Part shown: piece by piece, positions 24,031 to 33,284 of the stretch | Position numbering within the stretch: the stretch's first letter is position 1 | Layout of the letters: each line of letters opens with the position of its first letter | NCBI RefSeq assembly: GCF_018310345.1 | Contig: NZ_JAGXBY010000002.1 | Span: 682,001 to 746,000 of the forward strand | Direction: 5' to 3' | Origin: Ornithinibacillus massiliensis | GTDB lineage: Bacteria; Bacillota; Bacilli; Bacillales; Amphibacillaceae | Length of the DNA stretch: 64,000 nt | Program-made: the position numbers and the translations under genes | The notes under the pieces: model-generated | Databases searched by the model: none | Seen by the model: the letters and a program-made list of their open reading frames with translations, nothing else | Told to the model about the DNA's origin: nothing

Positions 24031-24497
24031 TTATTTTTTCCTTTCTGCTTTTTCTCATCCAATATTGTAGCAATTATCACGAATATTACACCGATTGTCA
24101 GTGCCGAATCCGCAATATTGAAAATCGGGAAATCATATCCAAAAATTACAAAGTCGAAAAAGTCTACTACTTCTTGATGGAATAAACGATCAATAAAATT
24201 ACCAATAGCACCACCTAAAATTAGGCCTAAAGCGATACCAAATAATTTGCTTTCTTTTCCAAATTTTTGTAGATAGTAAATGATTCCGATAATCACAATT
24301 ATCGTTACTATATAAAAGAACCACATTTTACCTTCTAATATTCCCCAAGCTGCACCACTATTTCGATGCGAGGTTAACGAAAAGAAGCCATCTATAATCG
24401 ATATTTGCTCATATAATTCCATATTTTTTACTACTAAGTACTTGGTAAATTGGTCTACTGCTATGACGAATACTGCTAAAATATAGTACCGATACAT
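24027..24497 (-). CDS. lspA: Lipoprotein signal peptidase (signal peptidase II)
   Basis: Membrane aspartic protease that removes the signal peptide of diacylated prolipoproteins. It has 156 residues, four predicted membrane helices, and both catalytic aspartates visible in [11 protein letters not shown] and [26 protein letters not shown] is another family block. GGAGGGG precedes the ATG. It is coupled to the downstream pseudouridine synthase. Confidence 0.97.
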   Translation of the reverse strand: MYRYYILAVFVIAVDQFTKYLVVKNMELYEQISIIDGFFSLTSHRNSGAAWGILEGKMWFFYIVTIIVIIGIIYYLQKFGKESKLFGIALGLILGGAIGNFIDRLFHQEVVDFFDFVIFGYDFPIFNIADSALTIGVIFVIIATILDEKKQKGKNK

Positions 24498-24640
24498 TCA
24501 GGTTACCCCTCCATATTGACTACTTCACTCTATTATTTGTATATAAATCCTTAGTTAATCTTATACCGTATCCTGTAAAAATTCAATGATTTGTCCATTA
24601 TCATTCTGTATAACTGTCGGAAACGTATACGGATGAAAGA

Positions 24641-24683
24641 AACCCGAACTAATTCGTTGATATCAAGCGAATTAGTTCGGGTT
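24641..24683 (-). terminator. Terminator after ileS
   Basis: Perfect 16-base stem (24641-24656 with 24668-24683, core CCCGAACTAATTCG) with a loop that is itself partly palindromic (TTGATATCAA). It lies 55 bases after the ileS stop. The T tract on the minus strand is weak (TTTCTTTC), and the plus strand also has TTTT, so it may act in both directions. The rest of 24498-24738 shows no gene. Confidence 0.7.
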
Positions 24684-24738
24684 ATTCTAGTTTTATTGCC
24701 TTATAAGCTTCACGTTATTTTTATGCCAATTATAACAC

Positions 24739-27495
24739 TTATGCAAAATAGTGTTTTTCTACAACATCGGCACAGCGGGAGCAAAGTGTTGAATGTTTTT
24801 CATTTTGTCCTACTGTATCTGAGGCAACCCAGCAGCGTTCACATTTTTCAGCTGGATGTTTTTCAACAAGAACATCGACATAACGGTATTCTGCTGCTTC
24901 CTCTGATTGTTCCTTAACAACAGCCTCTGAAACGATTAGAAGCTGATGAACATCGTTAATTGAATTTATTACTGTCTTTGTTTCTTCATCTCTTGGAACA
25001 ACCGTAATCTTAGCCTCTAGAGACTTACCAATTACTTTTTCATTACGTGCCTCTTCAAGTGCTTTTAGTACATCATCACGGATGGCCATGAAATGATTCC
25101 ACTTGTTCTCCAAACCATGAAATCCTTCGATTTCTCTTGGTTCTGGAATATCTGTCAATTGAGGGCTCTCTTCTTTAACCCCCGGAATATATTCCCATAC
25201 CTCATCGGCAGTATGTGGGATAATCGGTGTTAACAATTGTACCAAGGTGGTTAGGATTTCATAATACCCCGTTTGGATACTACGACGACGATGATTATCT
25301 GCCGCTTCAATATAAAGAATATCCTTAGCAAAATCTAAATAGAAGGAGCTTAGATCATCTGCAACGAAGTTATGGATACGATGGAAAATAGGAGAGAACT
25401 CAAATTTCTCATAACTTTCCCGTACTTCTTTTACTAACTGTTGCAAACGATGTAACATGTAACGATCTACTTCTTCCATTTCTGCTTCCGGTACACGATC
25501 TGTTTCTGGATTATAGTCAGCTAAATTTGCTAACATAAATCGGAAAGTGTTTCGGATTTTACGGTACGCCTCAGAAGTTTGTTTCAGAATGTCATCTGAA
25601 ATACGGACATCTGCTTGATAATCAACCGATGCCACCCATAGACGTAAAATATCTGCACCTAGCTGCTTTAATACTTTACTTGGCATGATAACATTTCCAA
25701 GTGATTTACTCATCTTACGACCATTACCGTCTAAAACAAAGCCATGGCTAATAACGTTTTTATATGGTGCTTTACCTGTAACAGCTACGGCCGTTGATAA
25801 AGAAGAGTTAAACCAACCACGATATTGGTCACTACCTTCTAAATAAACATCAGCTGGTCTTGTATGATCTTCTCTATTTAATAATACTCCTGCATGCGAA
25901 GACCCAGAGTCAAACCAAACATCCATAATATCCGTTTCTTTCGTGAATTCACCATTTGGACTATGCTCAGAAGCAAATCCTTCTGGTAATAGATCTTTCG
26001 CTTCTCTTTCAAACCAAATATTAGAACCATGCTCTGCAAATAATTTCGATACATGTTCAATTGTTTCATCTGTAATAATTGCTGTTCCATCCTCACCATA
26101 AAATACCGGAATTGGAACTCCCCAAGCACGTTGACGAGAAATACACCAGTCCTCACGATCACGAACCATATTGTATAGTCTTGTCTCTCCCCATGCTGGA
26201 TACCAATTAACTTGTTTGATTTCATCTAAGATATCTTCACGGAAATCTTTGATTGAAGCAAACCACTGTGCGGTAGCACGGAAAATGGTTGGTTTTTTAG
26301 TTCTCCAGTCATGTGGGTAGGAGTGAGTAATAAAGGAAAGTTTTAATAAAGCACCGACTTCATCTAACTTTTCAGTAATTACTTTATTTGCATCGTCATA
26401 GAACATACCTTCAAATCCAGGTGCTTCACTAGTAAACACACCTTTATGATCCACTGGACAGAAAGCCTCAATGCCATATGCCTTCGAAACATAAAAGTCA
26501 TCTTCCCCATGGCCAGGAGCTGTATGAACACAACCTGTACCTGCATCAGTCGTAACATGCTCACCAAGCATGACAAGAGATTCACGGGAGTAGAATGGAT
26601 GTTTTGCTGTTACGCGCTCTAATTCTTTTCCTTTGAAGCTTTTCACTACTTGTAGATTTTCCCACTCTAGTTCTGTTATTAAAGATTCAAGTAGTGCTTC
26701 TGCCACAACAAATTTGTCATTATTAACTTTAACTAACACATAGTTGATATCAGGATGGACACTGATACCTAGATTAGCTGGAATTGTCCATGGAGTTGTC
26801 GTCCAGATGACAATTTTATCTCCAGAATCCAGAACTTCTTTTCCATCTTCTACTTCAAACGCAACATAAATAGAAGCAGAGCGTTTATCATAATACTCAA
26901 TCTCTGCCTCAGCAAGCGCTGATTCAGAAGAAGGAGACCAATATACTGGTTTTAGTCCTTTATAGATATACCCTTTTTTGGCCATTTCACCGAATACTTT
27001 AATTTGAGCCGCTTCATAATCTTTCGTTAATGTTATATATGGATTATCCCAATCACCACGTACGCCTAGTTCTTTAAATTGCGAACGTTGACTATCGACT
27101 TGGGTTAATGCATATTCTGCACATAGCTGTCTAAATTCTGCTACAGATAGCTCTTTACGTTTCACTTTTTTATTCTTCGTTAATGCAGTTTCAATCGGAA
27201 GACCATGTGTATCCCATCCTGGAATATAAGGTGCATGGTAACCTGACATTGACTTATACCGCGTAATGAAATCTTTTAAGATTTTATTTAATGCATGGCC
27301 AATATGAATATCACCGTTTGCATATGGTGGACCATCGTGTAGGATAAATGTTCGTCTACCTTTTGTTCTTTCCACTGATTTTTCGTATAGGTTCATTTCT
27401 TCCCATTTTTCACGACGTAATGGTTCTTTGTTTGGTAGATTCCCTCGCATTGGAAATTCTGTTTTTGGCATCAGTAATGTTTCTTTATAGTCCAC
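24739..27495 (-). CDS. ileS: Isoleucyl-tRNA synthetase
   Basis: Charges tRNA-Ile and edits misactivated valine. It has 918 residues with the HIGH box in [17 protein letters not shown], the CP1 editing domain (about 185-390), the KMSKS box in [11 protein letters not shown] near residue 596, and a C-terminal zinc site CERCW...CSRC. The start is GTG at 27495 with AAGGAGG upstream. It is transcribed from its own promoter through a T-box leader. Confidence 0.98.
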   Translation of the reverse strand: MDYKETLLMPKTEFPMRGNLPNKEPLRREKWEEMNLYEKSVERTKGRRTFILHDGPPYANGDIHIGHALNKILKDFITRYKSMSGYHAPYIPGWDTHGLPIETALTKNKKVKRKELSVAEFRQLCAEYALTQVDSQRSQFKELGVRGDWDNPYITLTKDYEAAQIKVFGEMAKKGYIYKGLKPVYWSPSSESALAEAEIEYYDKRSASIYVAFEVEDGKEVLDSGDKIVIWTTTPWTIPANLGISVHPDINYVLVKVNNDKFVVAEALLESLITELEWENLQVVKSFKGKELERVTAKHPFYSRESLVMLGEHVTTDAGTGCVHTAPGHGEDDFYVSKAYGIEAFCPVDHKGVFTSEAPGFEGMFYDDANKVITEKLDEVGALLKLSFITHSYPHDWRTKKPTIFRATAQWFASIKDFREDILDEIKQVNWYPAWGETRLYNMVRDREDWCISRQRAWGVPIPVFYGEDGTAIITDETIEHVSKLFAEHGSNIWFEREAKDLLPEGFASEHSPNGEFTKETDIMDVWFDSGSSHAGVLLNREDHTRPADVYLEGSDQYRGWFNSSLSTAVAVTGKAPYKNVISHGFVLDGNGRKMSKSLGNVIMPSKVLKQLGADILRLWVASVDYQADVRISDDILKQTSEAYRKIRNTFRFMLANLADYNPETDRVPEAEMEEVDRYMLHRLQQLVKEVRESYEKFEFSPIFHRIHNFVADDLSSFYLDFAKDILYIEAADNHRRRSIQTGYYEILTTLVQLLTPIIPHTADEVWEYIPGVKEESPQLTDIPEPREIEGFHGLENKWNHFMAIRDDVLKALEEARNEKVIGKSLEAKITVVPRDEETKTVINSINDVHQLLIVSEAVVKEQSEEAAEYRYVDVLVEKHPAEKCERCWVASDTVGQNEKHSTLCSRCADVVEKHYFA

Positions 27496-27628
27496 TGATT
27501 AGACCTCCTTATGTTTTAACTTTACTTGATAATTATGTTTGGCTATTTTTTGATTTGTTGTATAGTTTCGCGGTTAGAACATAAGCTCGCTTAAATTAAC
27601 CCAACTTCCCGAAAAACCATCATAAAAT

Positions 27629-27866
27629 AAAAAAAGCCTCTCTGATCCCAGAAAGGGACGAGAAGACTCGCGGTACCACCCTTATAAATTTAAAATGATA
27701 ACATTTTAAATTCACTCGATATTCGTAACGTGAACAAGACGTCCAATTTTACTTGATTTATTTCAAATTGGATACTCAAGAGTGATTTTCTAAAAACGTG
27801 CTGTACTAGGCTTTCACCAGACCCTAGCTCGCTCTGACAAGCAACTAGTTTTTATACTGTCTCTAT
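27629..27866 (-). promoter_or_regulatory. T-box riboswitch of ileS, Ile (ATC) specifier
   Basis: The minus strand carries the conserved T-box AAGGGTGGTACCGCG (27669-27683) and a terminator ending GAGAGGC plus a T run (near 27629-27665). Stem I starts at AGAGACAGTA (near 27857-27866); its AGTA and the opposite GAA form the loop E motif. The specifier is read as ATC at 27784-27786, followed by a purine. Uncharged tRNA-Ile would stabilise the antiterminator and switch ileS on. Confidence 0.93.
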
Positions 27867-27904
27867 CATCGTATTTGCTATTATTTTAACCTATTCGTGT
27901 AAGC

Positions 27905-27933
27905 ATTATATGTAAATTTTAATAAAACGTCAA
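27905..27933 (-). promoter_or_regulatory. SigA-type promoter of the ileS T-box transcript
   Basis: Minus strand TTGACG (27928-27933), a 17-base spacer, then a perfect TATAAT (27905-27910). It begins only 3 bases after the divIVA stop and lies about 40 bases before stem I of the T-box. Confidence 0.85.
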
Positions 27934-27936
27934 GGT

Positions 27937-28440
27937 TTAAGATTCATTATTAGCTAATTCTAAATCTTTACCAACCGCTTCCTCAAATAAATCTTCCCAA
28001 TCATCTGATCCAATCATATCTAATTGAGCTTCCACAAGCATTCTTAGACGAGTACGGAAAACTTTAGCTTGTTTCTTTAACTCTTCGACTTCCATTGAGA
28101 TTTTGCGAGACTTACTTAGCGCATCGTTAATAATACGGTCAGCATTTTTCTCTGCCTCTTTAATGATGAGTTTCGACTCCTTTGAAGCATTCCCTTTTAA
28201 TTCTTCAGCCGTTTCTTGAGCAATAAGGATTGATTTATTTAATGTTTCTTCTATATTGGTGAAATGGCTTAACTTTTCATTCATTTGTTCAATCTTTTCT
28301 TTTAATTCTTTTCTTTCTCTAATTACCATTTCATAATCCTTAATAACCTGATCTAAAAATTCATTTACTTCATCTTCATCATATCCACGAAAACTTCTCG
28401 TAAATTCTTTATTATGAATATCTAATGGTGTTAATGGCAT
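27937..28440 (-). CDS. divIVA: Cell division/polarity protein DivIVA
   Basis: Coiled-coil protein that binds negatively curved membrane at septa and poles and recruits partners, including the Min system. It has 167 residues starting MPLTPLDIHNKEFTRSFRGY, whose Phe and Arg near residues 17-18 make the membrane contact, then long coiled coil (about 25-135) and an acidic tail. GGGAGG precedes the ATG. It has its own promoter and follows the ylm genes as in B. subtilis. Confidence 0.96.
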   Translation of the reverse strand: MPLTPLDIHNKEFTRSFRGYDEDEVNEFLDQVIKDYEMVIRERKELKEKIEQMNEKLSHFTNIEETLNKSILIAQETAEELKGNASKESKLIIKEAEKNADRIINDALSKSRKISMEVEELKKQAKVFRTRLRMLVEAQLDMIGSDDWEDLFEEAVGKDLELANNES

Positions 28441-28485
28441 AACGGCTACCTCCCTATGATTTTATAAAAATATTAGTCCATTTTC

Positions 28486-28494
28486 AGTATACCA
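28486..28494 (-). promoter_or_regulatory. Candidate extended -10 promoter for divIVA
   Basis: Minus strand TGGTATACT is an extended -10, about 45 bases before the divIVA ATG and after the ylmH terminator. No clear -35 at normal spacing. Confidence 0.5.
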
Positions 28495-28547
28495 GTATAT
28501 TTCGACAAAAAATATGTATTTCCTGCAATTTATGCTTACATTTCTAG

Positions 28548-28594
28548 AAAAAAGTCAAAAAGCAACTATTCGATATCATTATATATCAAATAGT
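28548..28594 (-). terminator. Terminator after ylmH
   Basis: Stem of about 12 pairs, ACTATTTGATAT with ATATCGAATAGT (28565-28594, one wobble or mismatch), followed on the minus strand by TGCTTTTTGACTTTTTT. It ends the ylmC-ylmH transcript 10 bases after the ylmH stop. Confidence 0.7.
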
Positions 28595-28603
28595 CACTCT
28601 TTA

Positions 28604-29383
28604 CTATACCTGTAATAATGCAGTTGTAACTTTTATTTTTTCCTTTTTGGTTTGCCCATTGACAGCGATGAGCTTGCTTCTACCTTTTCCTCTTAGAGAA
28701 ATCATATCGCCTTCTCTTAAAATGAATTTACTATCCTCAACCGTACGATAGTTAACTTTAACTAATCCTTTATCAATAAGAGTCTGTGCCTCTTTGCGGG
28801 ATAAAGAATAAATTTCTTTTAACATCGTATCCAGTCTTAAGGAAGAAACAATTTTCTCAGAACGAGACCAAATAGGTTCTTGTTCAATTAAATCCGAAAA
28901 AGGTTTTTCTTCGAATGTAATTGTAGATTTCCTGATCATTGTCATATTCATCTGGACATAAGCGGAAATATCTTTATCTAAAGCAAGCTGAACCTTGCCT
29001 TTACCAGCCAAAATATCTCCTACTTTTTTTCGTTTCATTCCTAATGATAAAAAGGCACCTAACACATCTCGATGAGTGAGCGAGACGAATTTTTCATGGT
29101 AGGTAGCCTGTAATAACGATATATTAAAGGAATCCTCGTTAATCTCTTCATAAAGAGGAGCAATAATCGCTCGTTTTCGCTCAGAATATGTTCCTCCACC
29201 AAAAAATAACAATTTCAGCTCATCATTTGAGGTTCCAATTAACATTTCAATAATTTGTTGTTCCCTCGGGTCTAAAAAATCTGTCAATCGAGGTAAATAA
29301 GAGCGCTCCACTTGTTCCATCCATGATAAAACTTGATCAATGAAGCTATGCTCTTCTTTACGAAAATGTTGATATATATCCAT
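28604..29383 (-). CDS. ylmH: S4-domain RNA-binding protein YlmH
   Basis: RNA-binding protein of 259 residues. The C-terminal S4 domain (about 183-245) is visible as LRLDTMLKEIYSLSRKEAQTLIDKG (key residues SRKEAQ). The N-terminal part is specific to YlmH proteins (FGGGTYSERKRAIIAP). B. subtilis YlmH has been linked to the ribosome quality control pathway and to division; both are from knowledge of the family. It lies between ylmG and divIVA, the conserved order in Gram-positive bacteria. Confidence 0.92.
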   Translation of the reverse strand: MDIYQHFRKEEHSFIDQVLSWMEQVERSYLPRLTDFLDPREQQIIEMLIGTSNDELKLLFFGGGTYSERKRAIIAPLYEEINEDSFNISLLQATYHEKFVSLTHRDVLGAFLSLGMKRKKVGDILAGKGKVQLALDKDISAYVQMNMTMIRKSTITFEEKPFSDLIEQEPIWSRSEKIVSSLRLDTMLKEIYSLSRKEAQTLIDKGLVKVNYRTVEDSKFILREGDMISLRGKGRSKLIAVNGQTKKEKIKVTTALLQV

Positions 29384-29393
29384 CTACCTGTAA

Positions 29394-29678
29394 TCACCCA
29401 ATTACCAATCGTACTAAAATATCATATATAGCCCACAACCCAGCCCCTGCTAGCTGTAACACAATAATCGCAACAATAGGTGAAATATCGATCATTCCTA
29501 GTGGGGGGATAAACTTACGGAAAGGTTCTAAATATGGTTCATACAATTTTGAAAGTATTTCCCCAAATGATGATTCTCTTGCTCCAGGAAACCATGACAT
29601 GAAAATATAAATAATTAATCCGAAACTATAAACACGTAATACATTAGACAAAATCAAAAATAACGTATATAACGACAT
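29394..29678 (-). CDS. ylmG: YggT-family membrane protein YlmG
   Basis: Small membrane protein of 94 residues with two hydrophobic helices (about 4-28 and 66-92) and the YggT-type loop [28 protein letters not shown] (key residues YEPYLEPFR). It lies between sepF and ylmH and is presumed to help division or wall synthesis; the molecular role is not known. Confidence 0.9.
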   Translation of the reverse strand: MSLYTLFLILSNVLRVYSFGLIIYIFMSWFPGARESSFGEILSKLYEPYLEPFRKFIPPLGMIDISPIVAIIVLQLAGAGLWAIYDILVRLVIG

Positions 29679-29686
29679 GATCTACT

Positions 29687-30109
29687 TTACCATCCTTTAT
29701 TGAATTCTTCTTCGAAAGCTTCTGTGATAGAGCCAGAGACATCAACATTATCTGGTGCACAGAGGAATGTTTGTGAACCTAAACGTTGAATAACCCCGTT
29801 AACGGCATACACTGTCCCACTTAAGAAATCTATCATTCTCTTTGCCTCATAATGTTCTACACGTTGTAAATTTATAACAACGGTTCGTTTATTGACAATA
29901 TTATCTGCAATTTGCTGTGCTTCATCAAACGTCCTTGGCTCACAGAGTACTACTTTGGAAGAACTTGTTTTAACACTTTTTAAGTTGATTACATTATTAC
30001 TAGTAGCCGGGATTACGTTATTGGAGGAAGATGTAGCTACTTCTTCTTCAATGTATTCATATTCATCGTCCATAGCAAATAATGTCTTTAACTTGTTCTT
30101 AATACTCAA
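29687..30109 (-). CDS. sepF: Cell division protein SepF
   Basis: FtsZ-binding membrane anchor that polymerises into rings and aligns FtsZ filaments. It has 140 residues from a TTG at 30109, with GAGGTGG upstream, giving MSIKNKLKTLFAMDDEYEYIEEE (shown by SIKNKLKTLFAM): the N-terminal amphipathic membrane helix. The longer frame to 30196 overlaps ylmE and has no family sequence. The C-terminal domain (about 60-140) has RTVVINLQRVEHYEAKRMIDF, with key residues VINLQ. It lies 10 bases after ylmE. Confidence 0.93.
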   Translation of the reverse strand: MSIKNKLKTLFAMDDEYEYIEEEVATSSSNNVIPATSNNVINLKSVKTSSSKVVLCEPRTFDEAQQIADNIVNKRTVVINLQRVEHYEAKRMIDFLSGTVYAVNGVIQRLGSQTFLCAPDNVDVSGSITEAFEEEFNKGW

Positions 30110-30119
30110 ATTATCCACC

Positions 30120-30797
30120 TCACTTATTAGCCCCAACCAGCTTAGAACCGATTCGAATATGGGTTGCACCTTCCTCAATTGCAATATCATAATCATTGCT
30201 CATTCCCATGGATAAATACTCACATGGTGCAAAAGGATAGTTTCTCTCTTTAATAGTGTCTCGTAAATTTCTAAGTATACCAAATACTTGATGTAGTAGC
30301 TCTTTATCTTCTGTATGTGGAGCCATGGTCATTAACCCAACAATATGTATTTTAGTGTATTGAGAAATTTTCTCAACAAATTCCATTACTTCATCCGGAT
30401 GTAGTCCGTGCTTGGAATCCTCACCACTAACATTAACCTGGATAAAACAATTAACAGTAGATGAGGCACGCTTTTCAATTTCTTTAGCTAATGACAGTCT
30501 ATCCAAAGAATGAAGATAATCTACCTTATTTATTACATCTTTTACTTTCCTTGTTTGTAGACTACCAATAAAATGCCATGTAACATTGTCTTGTATTTGA
30601 TCATACTTTTCTAAAAATCCTTCTTGACGATTTTCTCCAAGATCAGATATTCCAGCTTCGATTGCTTCCATCGTTCTTTCTATTGTAACATATTTCGTTA
30701 CAGCAATGATGGTGATCTCATTTGGATCTCGATTTACCTTATGACTAGCTTCATTAATTTTTGTTTTAATTTCTGCTAAGTTTTGTGCTACATCCAT
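30120..30797 (-). CDS. ylmE: YggS-family pyridoxal phosphate homeostasis protein YlmE
   Basis: PLP-binding protein with no known catalytic activity that keeps the PLP and amino-acid pools balanced. It has 225 residues, a single TIM-barrel domain like alanine racemase. The PLP lysine lies in ITIIAVTKYV near residue 35, and other signatures are DLGENRQEGFLEKYD and SMGMSNDYDIAIEEGATHIRIG (key residues SMGMS). It belongs to the ylmC-ylmH run. Confidence 0.93.
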   Translation of the reverse strand: MDVAQNLAEIKTKINEASHKVNRDPNEITIIAVTKYVTIERTMEAIEAGISDLGENRQEGFLEKYDQIQDNVTWHFIGSLQTRKVKDVINKVDYLHSLDRLSLAKEIEKRASSTVNCFIQVNVSGEDSKHGLHPDEVMEFVEKISQYTKIHIVGLMTMAPHTEDKELLHQVFGILRNLRDTIKERNYPFAPCEYLSMGMSNDYDIAIEEGATHIRIGSKLVGANK

Positions 30798-30821
30798 GAT
30801 GACATGTACTCCTCCTTACCA

Positions 30822-31631
30822 CTAACCCGTAAAACCAATATATCCTAACATTCGACCGGTTTTCCCTTGATCCCGTCGATGTGAAAAAAACAAATTTTCA
30901 TCTCGATACGTACAGTAAGATGTTACATCTATATTACTACGAAACACGCCAGCTTGTACAAGAATTTCGACATTTAATTGTTTTAAATCTAACAAATAGT
31001 GGTCATGACCTGTCTCGATCAAAACCACATCATGAAACTCCTGTGGTATGCGATTTTTTACATAGTTATCTACCTCGTAATTTTCAGTAGATATAGAAGG
31101 ACCTATCGCTACACGTATATCTTTAGGAGCCGAACCAAGTTGGATAAATTTCAGGATCGTTTTCTCAGCAATTCTAGCAACCGTTCCTTTCCACCCTGCA
31201 TGGGCAATACCTACGTATTTTGTTACCGGATCAAAAAAGAATAAAGGTACACAATCGGCAAAAAAGGCTGTACAGAGGATTCCTTTCTGGTTACTGATCA
31301 ATCCATCTATTCCTATTAGAGACGATTCTACAGTAATTGCTCCTCTACCAGCATCTTGAGAATCAACAATATGTACTTCAGAATGATGGACCTGCTCACC
31401 ACTTACCCAGTTATCTAGTGGAATATGTAAAGTTGTAGCTAATCTTTTTCGATTTACAAGTACGTCTTCTACATCATCAAAAACATGTAATCCCATATTA
31501 TTTGTATGAAAGGGTTGCTTACTAACACCACCATGACGAGTCGTAAAACCGACTGTTAAGTTTGGTTCCATTTCCATCCACTTATTTATATGAAGCAATG
31601 AATTTCCATCATATTGGAATATGTCTTGCAA
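30822..31631 (-). CDS. Laccase-domain protein YlmD (PgeF family, purine nucleoside phosphorylase)
   Basis: Zinc enzyme of the DUF152 family. Members were first called laccases, but characterised ones cleave adenosine and related nucleosides, and E. coli PgeF edits peptidoglycan intermediates. It has 269 residues; metal ligands fit the His of GVSKQPFHTNN, the Cys of TAFFADCVPLFF and the His of VGIAHAGWKGT. The start is TTG with AGGGGG upstream. It precedes ylmE. Confidence 0.9.
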   Translation of the reverse strand: MQDIFQYDGNSLLHINKWMEMEPNLTVGFTTRHGGVSKQPFHTNNMGLHVFDDVEDVLVNRKRLATTLHIPLDNWVSGEQVHHSEVHIVDSQDAGRGAITVESSLIGIDGLISNQKGILCTAFFADCVPLFFFDPVTKYVGIAHAGWKGTVARIAEKTILKFIQLGSAPKDIRVAIGPSISTENYEVDNYVKNRIPQEFHDVVLIETGHDHYLLDLKQLNVEILVQAGVFRSNIDVTSYCTYRDENLFFSHRRDQGKTGRMLGYIGFTG

Positions 31632-31654
31632 CGTAATTCCCCCTGCTAGAATAA

Positions 31655-31912
31655 TTATTCAAGATATAATTTAGCCCCGTCAACATCTTTTACTAAAATC
31701 ACGTCGGAACCAATTGTGACGATTTGCTCCCAATATATCATTAATTCATCAGGTTTTCCAAAGAAACCTCCCTTTTTTTCGCGAATATAAATAACTAATG
31801 CAATTATTCTTCCGCGATCAGGATCAATCTCTAGATCGGAAATATGCCCTAATCTTCTTCCGTCATTAATAACGATCAGTTCTTTTGCTTGCAAATCAGA
31901 TAATGTAATCAC
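31655..31912 (-). CDS. ylmC: YlmC/YmxH-family PRC-barrel protein
   Basis: Small single-domain PRC-barrel protein (85 residues) common in spore formers; function not established. The start is set at the GTG at 31912, with AGGTGAG upstream and family-like MITLSDLQAKELIVINDGRRLG (key residues DGRRLG). Three codons upstream is another GTG that overlaps the ribosome site. It is first in the run ylmC-ylmD-ylmE-sepF-ylmG-ylmH. Confidence 0.85.
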   Translation of the reverse strand: MITLSDLQAKELIVINDGRRLGHISDLEIDPDRGRIIALVIYIREKKGGFFGKPDELMIYWEQIVTIGSDVILVKDVDGAKLYLE

Positions 31913-32023
31913 CCGTCTCACCTACCCTTACTAGTGATATATATGCACTAGTTTAAGAGTTCATTCAGGGCTTAGCCAACGAAAAATTATTTACTCCCGC
32001 TTAAGATTTTCTTACATGAAATA

Positions 32024-32376
32024 GAGGCTGGAGCAAAACGAAAACAAAGGTAATAAAAAACGAACAAATTACCACATTAGCCCCGGAAATATACGGAGAC
32101 CCCTGTGGGAGGAAAGGCATCGGTGAGACCCCAGGGGAGCGTTAGCTCTGAGGAGGCTCACCATGCGCCCAACGGTAAAGAAGACACTGCGGGGTCTTTT
32201 CGAGCAGATGTCGCACTTATACTGCGATAAAGTGCAAGGTAGACACTGCGAGGTTCTCTCGAGCAAATGTCGCCCCTGTACAGGAAGCAACCGCAAGTAT
32301 ATTTCCGGGGCGGGTTCGATGCGCTAACTTTAATGTTCGGTTTATCCTATGTTAGAAATAGTTTTGTCCCAGCCTC
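32024..32376 (+). repeat. Palindromic dispersed repeat, copy 2 (long form)
   Basis: A 353-bp element in the same orientation as copy 1. The outer ends are inverted repeats, GAGGCTGGAGCAAAAC and GTTTTGTCCCAGCCTC; the inner pair is CCCCGGAAATATAC near 32090 and GTATATTTCCGGGG near 32296. Between the GGTGAGACCC/GGCTCACC core and the right inner arm is a block absent from copy 1, in which AGACACTGCG...TCGAGCA-ATGTCGC occurs twice (32182-32214 and 32241-32273, period 59). It lies 8 bases after the sigG stop. Long false reading frames run through it. Confidence 0.92.
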
Positions 32377-32384
32377 ATATATCA

Positions 32385-33164
32385 CTATTCAAACATTTGC
32401 TTATTCATTTGACTAATTGCAGCTTTTTCCAATCTGGACACTTGCGCTTGGGAGATTCCGATTTCGTCGGCAACCTCCATTTGTGTTTTCCCTTGGAAGA
32501 AGCGTTTATTAAGTATCATTTTTTCTCGCTCATTTAGTTGATGCATTCCTTCCTTCAAGGAAAGCTTGTCTACCCAGGTATCATCCCTATCTTTATCATC
32601 ACTAATTTGATCGACTACATATATCGGGTCGCCACCATCATTATAAATTGGTTCAAATAGAGATACCGGATCTTGTATTGCATCCATTGCAAAAACGACA
32701 TCCGAATGTGGTACCCCCATCTCTTCAGCAATTTCAGCTGGAGTAGGTTCTTTTGATGTTTTATTAATTAATTTCTCACGTACCTGAAGTGCTTTATACG
32801 CAATATCTCGTAAAGAACGAGATACACGTATTGGATTATTGTCACGTAAATACCTACGAATTTCACCAATAATCATCGGTACGGCATAAGTAGAAAATCT
32901 CACATTATGACTTAAATCGAAATTATCAATAGATTTCATTAGTCCGATACAACCAACTTGAAACAGGTCATCTACGTATTCACCACGATTATTAAATCGT
33001 TGGATTACGCTTAACACTAAGCGGAGATTCCCATTAACCAATTCTTCTCTTGCGTAGATATCCCCCTCTTGCATTTTAATAAAAAGCGCTCGCATTTCTT
33101 CGTTTGTTAAAACAGGTAACTTAGATGTATCTACACCGCATATTACTACTTTATGTCTAGTCAT
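32385..33164 (-). CDS. sigG: Forespore sigma factor sigma-G
   Basis: Late forespore RNA polymerase sigma factor. It has 259 residues, the usual length. Region 2 is NLRLVLSVIQRFNNRGEYVDDLFQVGCIGL (key residues DDLFQVGCIGL), the -10 recognition helix is VRFSTYAVPMIIGEIRRYLRD (key residues FSTYAVPMII), and region 4 ends with MEVADEIGISQAQVSRLEKA. SigG lacks a pro-sequence; its activity is controlled by the anti-sigma SpoIIAB and by engulfment. It follows sigE with a leader hairpin, and a repeat element lies right after its stop. Confidence 0.97.
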   Translation of the reverse strand: MTRHKVVICGVDTSKLPVLTNEEMRALFIKMQEGDIYAREELVNGNLRLVLSVIQRFNNRGEYVDDLFQVGCIGLMKSIDNFDLSHNVRFSTYAVPMIIGEIRRYLRDNNPIRVSRSLRDIAYKALQVREKLINKTSKEPTPAEIAEEMGVPHSDVVFAMDAIQDPVSLFEPIYNDGGDPIYVVDQISDDKDRDDTWVDKLSLKEGMHQLNEREKMILNKRFFQGKTQMEVADEIGISQAQVSRLEKAAISQMNKQMFE

Positions 33165-33181
33165 TCTGTACCCTCCCAGTT

Positions 33182-33209
33182 GGAGATGCTGTTCATGGAC
33201 AGTATCTCC
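33182..33209 (-). promoter_or_regulatory. Leader hairpin upstream of the sigG ribosome site
   Basis: On the minus strand GGAGATACTGT pairs with ACAGCATCTCC across a 6-base loop (10 of 11 pairs), ending about 17 bases before the sigG ATG and just before its GGGAGGG ribosome site. There is no T run, so it is not a terminator. A hairpin in the sigG leader is known in B. subtilis, where it lowers sigma-G output. Confidence 0.7.
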
Positions 33210-33284
33210 TAGGAAGGAAAAAATTATGCAGTGTGAATCATTGATTTAAAATATATCAACCCCATTAATTCTTGCTATATCAAG

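Noticed and set aside
24591-24917. Plus-strand frame of 108 codons at the end of ileS
   Set aside because: It crosses the ileS terminator stem and is antisense to the conserved zinc site of ileS.
32069-32296. Minus-strand frame of 75 codons rich in Cys and Arg
   Set aside because: Lies wholly inside repeat copy 2; the same peptide type is found in the other copies, so it follows from the repeat sequence and not from coding selection.
33240-33284. Possible sigma-F promoter before sigG (GATATA, 15 bases, GTTGATATAT)
   Set aside because: Only partial fit to the sigma-F -10 consensus, so not listed as a feature although such a promoter is expected here.
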